NCBI GenBank assembly: GCA_963772065.1
Contig: CAVYVZ010000009.1
Coordinates: 744,001-808,000 of the forward strand
Direction: 5' to 3'
DNA: 64,000 bases
DNA from: CAVYVZ01 sp963772065
Lineage (GTDB): Bacteria > Acidobacteriota > Vicinamibacteria > Vicinamibacterales > UBA2999
Below, in pieces: positions 15,762 to 24,898 of the stretch. Below the pieces are notes generated by a model. That model worked only from the letters and a program-made list of their open reading frames with translations, was not told the origin of the DNA and did no database searches. Numbering within the stretch: position 1 is the first letter of the stretch; the number at the start of each line of letters is the position of its first letter. The position numbers and the translations under genes were made by a program.

Positions 15762-16308
15762 CGATCGGTTCGCAGAGGCGCTGCGAACGGCGATTCGTGA
15801 AGCGCCGGACGTGCTGGTCGTCGACGGCTCCATGAACGCGGACATCGCGTCCATGGCGCTGCGCGCGGCCGCGGACGGCCATCTCGTCGTGGCGTCGGTG
15901 ACGTCGCCCACGACGCCAGCCGTGCTCGAGCGGTTCGTTGGGTTTTTCGGGCACGAGACGTCGGAGGCGCGCGCGATGCTCGGCGAGCACCTTCGCGGCG
16001 TCGTGTTCCAGGCGCTGCTCCGCAAGACCGGCGGCGGACGCGCCGCCGCACGCGAAGTGCTGGTGAACGTCCCCACGGTGGCGTCCCTCGTGGGAGGCGC
16101 GCACTTCGATCAGATTACCGCGGTGCTCAACAGCGGGCGTCGCGTCGGCATGGTTCCGCTCAACGACGCGCTCCTCGGCCTCGTGCAGAGTGGCGCCCTC
16201 GACGTGCGCCAGGCGTACCGCAAGTCGCCGGATCCGGGCGAGCTGCTCGACATGCTCAACAAAGCCGGATTCGACACCACCTTTGCAGAGAATTTGAAGA
16301 TTCAGTGA
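15712..16308 (+). CDS. PilT-like ATPase, C-terminal part (frameshifted)
   Basis: This frame completes the ATPase: 'HANRTSFISQREARDDDRF' matches the PilT histidine-box region (VNQREVG), 'APDVLVVDGSMNADIAS' is the Walker B region (PilT: PDVILVGEMRD) with Asp-Gly in place of Gly-Glu, and 'LRGVVFQALLRKTGGGRA' is the C-terminal QxL..K..G.GR block. The conserved Walker B glutamate is not obvious, so ATPase activity may be reduced. The role would be pilus retraction or a regulatory paralogue. Confidence 0.75.
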   Translation: MHANRTSFISQREARDDDRFAEALRTAIREAPDVLVVDGSMNADIASMALRAAADGHLVVASVTSPTTPAVLERFVGFFGHETSEARAMLGEHLRGVVFQALLRKTGGGRAAAREVLVNVPTVASLVGGAHFDQITAVLNSGRRVGMVPLNDALLGLVQSGALDVRQAYRKSPDPGELLDMLNKAGFDTTFAENLKIQ

Positions 16309-16450
16309 TTTGTGATTCGGTGATTGATTTGTGATTTGGCGATGTTCGATTCGGCGATCTGTTTGTTCTTGCAATCACGAATAGATAACTGAATCGAAAA
16401 TTCCAAATCGAAAATTAATCACCGAATCACTAACCAGTGAATCGTTCAAT
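16309..16450. repeat. GATT/AATC short-unit inverted repeat region
   Basis: The left part consists of 7-8 bp units beginning GATT (GATTTGT, GATTCGGT, GATTTGGC, GATTCGGC). The right part consists of the complementary sense (AATCACG, AATCGAAAATTCC, AATCACCG, AATCAC). The element separates two convergent genes and would form a long imperfect hairpin in RNA from either strand. No gene fits inside it. Confidence 0.7.
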
Positions 16451-16453
16451 GAT

Positions 16454-16882
16454 TCAGCGCTCGAGCCAAGGCGCGAGCGCGCCGACCAGGAAGTCGAGGA
16501 ACTCCTCCTCGGTGATGTTCTCGGGCGGCGCGCCGGGTTTCACCGCGCGCTCCTCGGCGATCGTCCGCGAGCCGCGCGCGTAGCGGATGTGGCCCATCAC
16601 GAGAGGCGGGTTCGCCGCCGTGTCCAGCAGGATCTCGACGTAATCGTCCCGCCCCTTGTCGGAGATCAACCGCAGACCTCCGCCCGGCGTGGCGACCGTG
16701 AATCCGTAGCCTTCCGCTTTCAGCACGTTCGCGGCCATGCGCGCGACCGGTACGGCGATATCCGCGAGGAACACGTCGTACGCGCGCTGCGCGTCCGCCG
16801 AGCGTTCCCGCCGCTGCTGGGCGTCACGCCGCGCCTGCTCGATCGCGGCGGTCAGCCGCCTCTTCACCTGCGAAACTTCCAC
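16454..16882 (-). CDS. Hypothetical protein
   Basis: A 142-residue soluble protein not recognised by me. The N-terminal third is highly charged and helical ('EQARRDAQQRRERSADAQRA', probably coiled coil); the rest is mixed ('YGFTVATPGGGLRLISDKGR', 'EEEFLDFLVGALAPWLER'). It is 16 bp downstream of the CoA-transferase gene in the same direction and probably shares its transcript. Confidence 0.65.
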   Translation of the reverse strand: MEVSQVKRRLTAAIEQARRDAQQRRERSADAQRAYDVFLADIAVPVARMAANVLKAEGYGFTVATPGGGLRLISDKGRDDYVEILLDTAANPPLVMGHIRYARGSRTIAEERAVKPGAPPENITEEEFLDFLVGALAPWLER

Positions 16883-16898
16883 GCTGGTCCTCGCCTGA

Positions 16899-18095
16899 TT
16901 AGATCACGCTCGCGCGCCGCAGCGCGTCGATCTCGGCCTCCGCCATCCCCAGGTCCTCATGCAGCACGCGCGCCGTGTGCTGGCCGAGGGTTGGCGGCGC
17001 CATGCGGATGCGGCCGGGTGTGTCCGACAGCTTGATGGGAATGCCGAGCACGTTCAGCCTGCCGGCGCTCACATGCTCGACGGCTTCCACCATGCGTCGC
17101 GCCTCGAGATGCGGGTCGGTGAGCACCTCGCGGACGTCGCGAACGGCGCCGCACGGGACGCCGGCCGCCGTGAGCTTCTCGATCCACTCTCCCCGCGGTC
17201 GTCGTCGCAAGGCGGCTGCCAGCTCCACGCGCAGCGCCGCGTAGTTTCCGACGCGACCGGGATTCGTGGCGAAGCGCTCGTCGCCCGCCATCGCGTCGAG
17301 CTCCGTAACCCGGCAGAAGCGTCTGAACTGATCGTCGTTGCCGACGGCCAGAACGAACTCACCGTCTGACGCCTCGAACGTCTCGTACGGGACGATGGTG
17401 GGATGGCGGTTTCCCATGCGCGCCGGCGCTTCGCCCGTCGCGAAGAAGATGCCGGCCTGATAGCTGAGCAGCGCGGCCACGCCGTCGAGCATGCTGATGT
17501 CCACATGCTGGCCGCGCCCCGTGGTGTGGCGCGCCAGGAGGCCGAGCGTGATGCCCTGTGCCGCAAGCAATCCGGCGACGAGATCGGCAATCGCAACGCC
17601 CAGGCGGTAAGGCGGGCCGTCGGCCGCGCCCGTCACGCTCATTAAACCACCCTCGGCCTGGACCACGGCGTCATAGCCCGGGCGGTCGCGCTTCGGCCCA
17701 TTCTGGCCGAAGCCCGAGATCGACGCGTAGAGAAGGCGAGTGTGTGTCGTCGAGAGCGTGTCGTAATCGAGGCCCAGCCGGCGCATGGCGCCCGGCCGGA
17801 AGTTCTCGACCAGCACGTCGGCGCGCGCAATCAGCCGCTCGAGGATTGCGCGGCCCGCAGGCTGCTTGAAATCGAGCGTCACGCTTTCCTTGTTGCGGTT
17901 GATGCTCAGGAAGTACGCGCTCTCTCCCGCGACGAACGGCGGACCCCACGCGCGGGTGTCGTCGCCCTTGCCGGGCTGTTCGATCTTGATCACCCGTGCG
18001 CCCATGTCGGCCAGGACCATGGTGCAATACGGTCCCGACAGCACGCGCGTGAGATCGAGGATTGTTACTCCGGTGAGCGGCCCGGCAGGCGTCAT
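16899..18095 (-). CDS. CaiB/BaiF family CoA-transferase
   Basis: A 398-residue family III CoA-transferase. The N-terminus 'LTGVTILDLTRVLSGPYCTMVLADMGA' (read in two pieces) and 'GGPFVAGES-YFLSINRNKESVTL' are family signatures, 'ENFRPGAMRRLGLDY' follows, and the catalytic aspartate lies in 'GVAIADLVAG' near residue 169. It moves CoA between acyl groups (formyl-, succinyl-, 2-methylacyl- or carnitine-type substrates); the substrate cannot be read from sequence. ATG 18095, divergent from the glutaredoxin gene with only 21 bp between the starts. Confidence 0.9.
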   Translation of the reverse strand: MTPAGPLTGVTILDLTRVLSGPYCTMVLADMGARVIKIEQPGKGDDTRAWGPPFVAGESAYFLSINRNKESVTLDFKQPAGRAILERLIARADVLVENFRPGAMRRLGLDYDTLSTTHTRLLYASISGFGQNGPKRDRPGYDAVVQAEGGLMSVTGAADGPPYRLGVAIADLVAGLLAAQGITLGLLARHTTGRGQHVDISMLDGVAALLSYQAGIFFATGEAPARMGNRHPTIVPYETFEASDGEFVLAVGNDDQFRRFCRVTELDAMAGDERFATNPGRVGNYAALRVELAAALRRRPRGEWIEKLTAAGVPCGAVRDVREVLTDPHLEARRMVEAVEHVSAGRLNVLGIPIKLSDTPGRIRMAPPTLGQHTARVLHEDLGMAEAEIDALRRASVI

Positions 18096-18116
18096 CAGCG
18101 GATAATTGTATCTGCG

Positions 18117-18350
18117 ATGGTTGAGGTGATCGTCTACAGCGGCGAGAGCTGACGCGCCTGCCAGCAGGTGAAAGAGTTTCTTTCACGCGAGGGTGTCGTC
18201 TTCGTGACGAAGAACGTGGACGAAGACGAGCAGGCGTACGCTGAGCTCATTCAGAAAGGCTATCGCACCATTCCGGTCACATTCATTGGTGACAAGGCGA
18301 TCAAGGGATTTGACGAGACTGCGCTGCGCGCGGCCATCACCGCAGGGTGA
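18117..18350 (+). CDS. Selenocysteine-containing glutaredoxin-like protein (in-frame TGA read as Sec)
   Basis: From ATG 18117 the frame reads MVEVIVYSGES, then TGA (18150-18152), then RACQQVKEF and onward to a normal stop at 18350. With the TGA read as selenocysteine it gives a 77-residue glutaredoxin/NrdH fold with the active site U12-R-A-C15 exactly where CxxC stands, a cis-proline 'YRTIPVTFIG' and a C-terminal 'KGFDETALRAAI'. Frame and homology continue on both sides without any indel, unlike the other broken genes here. A hairpin 15 nt behind the TGA fits the bacterial SECIS rules. An ordinary caller would only report the part from GTG 18168. The Sec machinery is not in the window. Confidence 0.8.
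18168..18186 (+). promoter_or_regulatory. Predicted bacterial SECIS hairpin
   Basis: Perfect 7-bp stem GTGAAAG / CTTTCAC with the 5-nt loop AGTTT, starting 15 nt after the in-frame TGA. The loop begins 22 nt after the TGA and has G as its second base, which agrees with the known bSECIS pattern (small apical loop, a G among the first two loop bases, loop about 16-37 nt behind UGA). Flanking CGC (18153-18155) and GCG (18187-18189) could extend the stem around an internal bulge. The hairpin is inside the coding region, as in bacterial selenoprotein mRNAs. Confidence 0.65.
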
Positions 18351-18352
18351 TG

Positions 18353-19492
18353 TCACACTCGGGCCGCGAGAGGCACCTCCGCCAGGAGCTCCGAGATGCG
18401 CGCGAGCCCGGCCCGCAGATAATCCGCCCGCTCGCCGTAGCCGAAGCGGATGTAGCGATCCATACCGAAGTGATCGCCCGGCACGATGAGCACGCTCTTC
18501 TCGAGGCGCAGCCGGTTCGCCAGCTCCAGCGAGTTGATGTCGTAGTCGTATCGGGCGTAGCAGATGGCGCCCGCGTCGGGTCGGATCCAGGTGAAGGCCC
18601 CGCGATGGCTCGAGAGCCATTCCTCGAGAACGGCAAGGTTGTCGCGCACGATGCGGCGGGTCCGGCCGAGCAGCCGCTGCCGCCGCTCCGGCACGAGCGC
18701 CGCACGCGCGAGCCGATCGCTGATGGCTCCCGGCGCGATCGTCGTGTAGTCGTGGTACGCCCAGGTCGAGGCGGTGAAGTCCGGCGGCCCAACGACCCAC
18801 CCGATGCGCAGCCCGGGCAGCCCGTACACCTTCGAGAGGCCGCTCGTCACGATGGCGCGCTCGTAGCGGCCCCACACCGACGGAGATTCCTGGCCGTCGC
18901 GCTCCGCGCCTCTGTATATCTCGTCCGAGAGGACCCACGCGCCGTGGTGCCCGGCGATGCGGCAGATCGCATCGAGATCGCCGGCGTCGATCCGGGCGCC
19001 GGTCGGATTGTTCGGCGTGCAGATGATGACCAGGCGCGTCTTCGCGTTCACGAGACGCCGCAGATCGTCGGTGTCAGCGGCCCACCGCCCGCTCGCCATT
19101 TCCGGCCGCAGCGCCCACTCGCGAACGGCGCCGCCGAATGCTCGCGCGAGCCCCCGCGTCTGCATGTAGTTCGGCACCATCAGCACGACCTCGTCGCCGG
19201 GTTCCACGAGCCTCCACGTGACGACGTAGTTCGCCTCGGAGCCGCCGTTGGTCACCTGGATGTGATCGGGTGTCGCGTCTGGATAGAGCGCGGCGATCCG
19301 CTGTCGCAGGTCGCGCGTCCCGTTCGACTGCGTGTACACGAGCAGCTGGTCGAGCACGCCATCGGATTCGGTCGGATCGTCGAGCAGCTCGCGCACCGAC
19401 AACGGGTGAACGCCGCTTTCGGATAGATTGAATTCCACCTCGTTCTCATAGGTGGACTGCATGCGCTCCATGGCGAACAGTTCGAGCTTCAT
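18353..19492 (-). CDS. PLP-dependent class I/II aminotransferase
   Basis: A 379-residue fold-type I aminotransferase. Visible are 'VTNGGSEANYVVTW' (cofactor loop), 'IICTPNNPTGARI' (Asn of the PLP ring), 'VLSDEIYRGAE' (Asp/Tyr) and the Schiff-base lysine in 'VTSGLSKVYGLPGLRIGW'; the substrate arginine is probably in 'YIRFGYG'. The frame is open further upstream, but ATG 19492 (MKLELFAMERMQS) begins the conserved protein. It ends 2 bp after the glutaredoxin stop, convergent with it. The amino-acid substrate is not apparent. Confidence 0.9.
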   Translation of the reverse strand: MKLELFAMERMQSTYENEVEFNLSESGVHPLSVRELLDDPTESDGVLDQLLVYTQSNGTRDLRQRIAALYPDATPDHIQVTNGGSEANYVVTWRLVEPGDEVVLMVPNYMQTRGLARAFGGAVREWALRPEMASGRWAADTDDLRRLVNAKTRLVIICTPNNPTGARIDAGDLDAICRIAGHHGAWVLSDEIYRGAERDGQESPSVWGRYERAIVTSGLSKVYGLPGLRIGWVVGPPDFTASTWAYHDYTTIAPGAISDRLARAALVPERRQRLLGRTRRIVRDNLAVLEEWLSSHRGAFTWIRPDAGAICYARYDYDINSLELANRLRLEKSVLIVPGDHFGMDRYIRFGYGERADYLRAGLARISELLAEVPLAARV

Positions 19493-19525
19493 GGGGCTGC
19501 AGTTTACTCCTATACTTGGCTCATC

Positions 19526-20323
19526 TTGGACAAGAGCGACGCGGTGTATCCGCAGGTCGCACGCATTCCCGCCGGCGAGTTCACGATGGGCGCCGACGAT
19601 GGCGAGGAGGATGAGCGCCCCGCGCATCGGGTCTTTCTCGACGAGTTCTGCATCGGCGTGTACCCGGTCACCAACGACCAGTACGCCGCGTTCGTCCGCG
19701 ATGCCAAGCATCGGCTCCCCGCGGTTCGTCAGCTGCCGCGCATCGTGACCGGGGATCAGGAGCAGGTGTTCCGGGAGCTTGCCGCTCCCTACGTCTGGCG
19801 CGCGGGTGATCCGCCGGGCGACCGCGGCACGCATCCCGTCACGCTGATCACAGCCGACGACGCGACGGCGTATTGCCAGTGGGTGGCGCACAGGACCGGA
19901 CTGCCGGTGCGCCTGCCCACCGAGGCGGAATGGGAGCGTTCGGCACGCGGCGGCGCCGACGGGATGAGCTATCCGTGGGGCAGCGATCTCGCCACAGAGC
20001 GCGCCAACTTTCTCGTCGATCCAACATCGAAGCAGCTGCGCGGCACGCTGCCGGTCGGAACCTTCGCGCCCAACAGCTACAACCTGTTCGACATGATCGG
20101 AAACGTGTGGGAGTGGGTGTCGGATTGGTACCAGCCGGACGCGTACAACGATCAGCTGCGCCACAATCCCGCCGGTCCGCCGGACGGCATGCTGCGCGTC
20201 CTGCGCGGCGGGGCCTGGGTCGTGCACGATCCGAAGATGCTCCGGCTCTCGTACCGCCACAAGGTGCCGCCCGACACCTACGCCTACAGCATCGGGTTCC
20301 GCATCGCCTACTCGACAGTGTAA
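19526..20323 (+). CDS. SUMF1/formylglycine-generating-enzyme-like protein
   Basis: A 265-residue SUMF domain: 'RIPAGEFTMGADDGEEDERP', 'FCIGVYPVTNDQYAAFV', 'VRLPTEAEWERSARGG', 'NLFDMIGNVWEWVSDWY', 'VLRGGAWVVHDPKMLRLSYR' and 'IGFRIAY'. The active-site cysteines of true formylglycine-generating enzymes (the C of RxxxCSxSxR-type segments) are missing; the segment is 'LRLSYRHKVPPDTYAYSIGF'. It is therefore more likely a SUMF-like domain of unknown function than a sulfatase activator. No signal peptide. The start is TTG 19526; the spacing to the divergent aminotransferase is 33 bp. Confidence 0.85.
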   Translation: MDKSDAVYPQVARIPAGEFTMGADDGEEDERPAHRVFLDEFCIGVYPVTNDQYAAFVRDAKHRLPAVRQLPRIVTGDQEQVFRELAAPYVWRAGDPPGDRGTHPVTLITADDATAYCQWVAHRTGLPVRLPTEAEWERSARGGADGMSYPWGSDLATERANFLVDPTSKQLRGTLPVGTFAPNSYNLFDMIGNVWEWVSDWYQPDAYNDQLRHNPAGPPDGMLRVLRGGAWVVHDPKMLRLSYRHKVPPDTYAYSIGFRIAYSTV

Positions 20324-20352
20324 CGACGGGTACACTGTTCCAGGGGTGCTTT

Positions 20353-21051
20353 GTGCGTCACGTGATTCTTCTCGGGGTCCTTCTCGCCGCGTCGCCCGCC
20401 GTGGCTCAAACAAAAGAGGCGCCGGCCACGCCTCTCGTCGTCACGACCGGCGAAGGCATCGTGCAGGCAGTTCCCGATCGGGCGTTTGTCAGCATCACCG
20501 CCGAATCGCGCGGCTCGAACCCGCGCGAGGCGCAGCGCCGCAACACGGAGCTCATGAAGCCGGTTCAGGACAAGCTTCGCGCCGCCGGCATACCTGCTGA
20601 CGCGGTTCGGACGAGCGGCTACGACCTCCAGCAGGAATGGGACTTCGTCAACAACCGCCGCATCTCACGAGGCTACGTCGCGCGGAATACCGTCGAAGTG
20701 CGCGTCGACACGCTCGACCGGCTGGGTGAGATTCTCGATCTCGCGGTGTCTGCCGGCGCCACGTCGGTCGGCGACATCCGCTTCGACCTCAAGGAGCGCG
20801 CGAAGCTCGAACGGGAGGCGCTGCGGCTGGCCGTGGCCGATGCACGGGCACGTGCCGATGCCGCGGCGGCCGGCGCCGGCCAGACGATTGCCCGAGTGGT
20901 CCGGATCGAAGAGCATGGAGTGGTCACGCCGCCGCCGATGCCGATGATGCGCGCCACGGCGCGCGATGAGGCGGCGCAGGCGGATGTCCCGATTTCGGCC
21001 GGACAAATGGAACTCCGCGCACGGGTCACGGTCACCGCGGAACTCAAGTAA
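20353..21051 (+). CDS. SIMPL domain protein (DUF541), periplasmic
   Basis: A 232-residue exported protein with a signal peptide ('HVILLGVLLAASPAVAQ') and a SIMPL/DUF541 domain: 'VVTTGEGIVQAVPDRAFVSI', 'YDLQQEWDFVNNRRISRGY', 'NTVEVRVDTLDRLGEILDLA', 'AVADARARADAAAAGAGQTI', 'MELRARVTVTAELK'. Family members (E. coli YggE type) are periplasmic and linked to oxidative stress, with unclear biochemistry. GTG start at 20353, 29 bp after the SUMF gene, so they are likely co-transcribed. Confidence 0.88.
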   Translation: MRHVILLGVLLAASPAVAQTKEAPATPLVVTTGEGIVQAVPDRAFVSITAESRGSNPREAQRRNTELMKPVQDKLRAAGIPADAVRTSGYDLQQEWDFVNNRRISRGYVARNTVEVRVDTLDRLGEILDLAVSAGATSVGDIRFDLKERAKLEREALRLAVADARARADAAAAGAGQTIARVVRIEEHGVVTPPPMPMMRATARDEAAQADVPISAGQMELRARVTVTAELK

Positions 21052-21053
21052 GA

Positions 21054-21686
21054 ATGCCGGACATCGACTACGCCAAGGCGCGACGCCTGCTGATGCGCCG
21101 CGATCCGGTGATGCGCGACCTGATGCGGCGCTACGGCGCCTGCGGTCTCGCCGACTCACAGCATACCGATCCGTACAAGGCGCTGGTCCATTCGATCATG
21201 TCGCAGCAGCTCTCCTCGAAGGCCGCCGCAACGATTGCGCGACGCTTCGCGGAGCTCTTCGGCGGCAGATTCCCGGCGCCGGCGCAGGTGCTCGACATGC
21301 CCGCGGAGCAGCTCCGCTCGTGCGGCTTGAGCGGCATGAAGGTCAGCTTCATTCGCGACCTCGCCGGCCGCGTGCACGAGGGCACGCTGCGCCTCGACGC
21401 GCTCGACGCCATGACCGACGAGGATGTGATCGGCGAGCTCACCAGGGTGAAAGGGATCGGCCGCTGGACCGCGGAGATGTTTCTCATGTTCCGGCTCCAT
21501 CGGCCGGACGTCCTCCCGGTCGGCGACCTGGGCATCGTCAATGCGATGAAGCGAGCCTATCGGCTGCGCAAGACGCCGACGCCCGCGCGCATGATGCAGA
21601 TCGGCGAAAGCTGGCGTCCGTACCGATCCATTGCGTGTTGGTACCTTTGGGCTAGTCTGAGAACGAACCCTTGTCAGAGTGAACTC
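21054..21686 (+). CDS. DNA-3-methyladenine glycosylase II-like (HhH-GPD)
   Basis: A HhH-GPD base-excision glycosylase of AlkA type. It has 'HSIMSQQLSSKAAATIARRF', the helix-hairpin-helix 'LTRVKGIGRWTAEMFLMF' and the catalytic aspartate in 'DVLPVGDLGIVNAMKRAY', and ends in 'SWRPYRSIACWYLWASL'. It removes alkylated bases. ATG 21054 is 3 bp after the SIMPL stop. Odd: there is no stop codon before the next gene; the frame runs in phase into the signal peptide of the TolB-like protein at 21687. A one-base indel at about 21647-21655 would end the glycosylase at a nearby TAG/TGA, so a sequence error is the simplest explanation; a real fusion is less likely because the signal peptide would be internal. 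Confidence 0.85.
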
Positions 21687-23617
<1,931 letters not shown>

Positions 23618-23621
<4 letters not shown>

Positions 23622-24825
23622 AGAGCGACACGCCATCGGGAGCGATTGCGCTCGTCGGCGCGCGCGTGGTGACCATGAACGCGCGCAAGGTCATCGACAA
23701 CGCGACCGTGCTCGTGGAGGGCAACAGGATCGTCGCGGTCGGACCGTCCGGCTCCGTGCGCGTCCCGGCCGGCGCCGCGCGGGTCGACGTGAAGGGCAAG
23801 ACCATCATGCCCGGCATCATCGACGTCCACGCGCACGTTGGCGGCGAGAGCGGAGGCATTCTGGCGGAAGCCAGCTGGCCGCTCATGGCGAACCTCGCGT
23901 TCGGAGTGACGACCTCGCACGACCCATCGAACGACACGGAGACGGTGTTCACGAACGCGGAGATGATTCGGGCCGGGCACAAGCTCGGGCCGAGGCTTTT
24001 CTCGACCGGCACGATCCTCTACGGCGCGGAAACGCCCTTCAAGGCGGTCGTCGAGTCGTACGACGACGCGGTGGCGCACCTGAAGCGTCTGCAGGCGGCC
24101 GGCGCCTTTACCGTGAAGAGCTACAACCAGCAGCGCCGCGACGCGCGCCAGATGATCATCAAGGCTGCGCGCGAGCTGAAGATGATGGTCGTCCCCGAAG
24201 GGGGCTCGCTGCTCTACATGAATCTCACGCACATCACCGACGGTCACACCGGCATCGAGCACTCGCTGCCGGTGCCGAATCTGTACAAGGACGTCGTCAC
24301 ACTGTTCGCAAAGAGCAAGGTCGGCTACACGCCGACGCTGATCGTCGGCTACGGAGGCCTGGCGGGCGAGAACTACTGGTACCAGCACACGAACGTGTGG
24401 GAGCATCAGCATCTGCTGCGGTTCGTGCCGCGTGACGTCGTGGATCCGCGCTCACGACGCCGGCCCGATGGCCGCGGAAGATGACTACAACCACGTCCTC
24501 ATCGCGCGCGGCGCGAAGAAGATGCGCGACGCCGGCGGCGAGCGTGCAGCTCGGCGCGCACGGCCAGCTCCAGGGTCTCGGCGCGCACTGGGAGCTGTGG
24601 ATGATGCAGCAGGGCGGGATGACGCAGCATGGAGGCGCTCGAAGCGGCGACCATCGCCGGCGCGCGCTATCTCGGTCTCGACAAGGAGCTCGGCTCGATC
24701 GAGGGCGGGAAGCTCGCCGACCTCGTCGTCCTGAAACGAACCCGCTCGAGAACATCCGCAACAGCGACAGCGTGCACATGGTGATGATGAACGGCCGTCT
24801 GTACGACGCGGCGCACGCTCAATGA
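23618..24825 (+). pseudogene. Amidohydrolase domain, broken by several frameshifts
   Basis: The metal-dependent hydrolase domain of the preceding TolB-like protein. The intact part to about 24440 has 'ALVGARVVTMNARKVIDNAT', the HxH site 'GIIDVHAHVGG' and 'AFGVTTSHDPSNDTE'. The expected tail is present but spread over different frames: 'EDDYNHV', 'SVQLGAHGQLQGLGAHWELW', 'KLADLVVL', 'NPLENIRNSDSVHMVMMNG', ending at the TGA 24823-24825. At least four indels are needed within 400 bp (near 24445, 24540, 24632 and 24740). This density is higher than elsewhere in the window, so true decay cannot be excluded. Confidence 0.75.
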
Positions 24826-24898
24826 GCTCGGCAATCACCCGCGCCGCCGAAAGCCCTTGTATTGGGAGAAACAGATTACGACGAACCCTTGAGTCAGA

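Noticed and set aside
18150..18152. TGA as an ordinary stop with a new start at GTG 18168
   Set aside because: The shortened protein would lack the first strand and the whole active site, while the upstream codons give the expected glutaredoxin N-terminus in the same frame.
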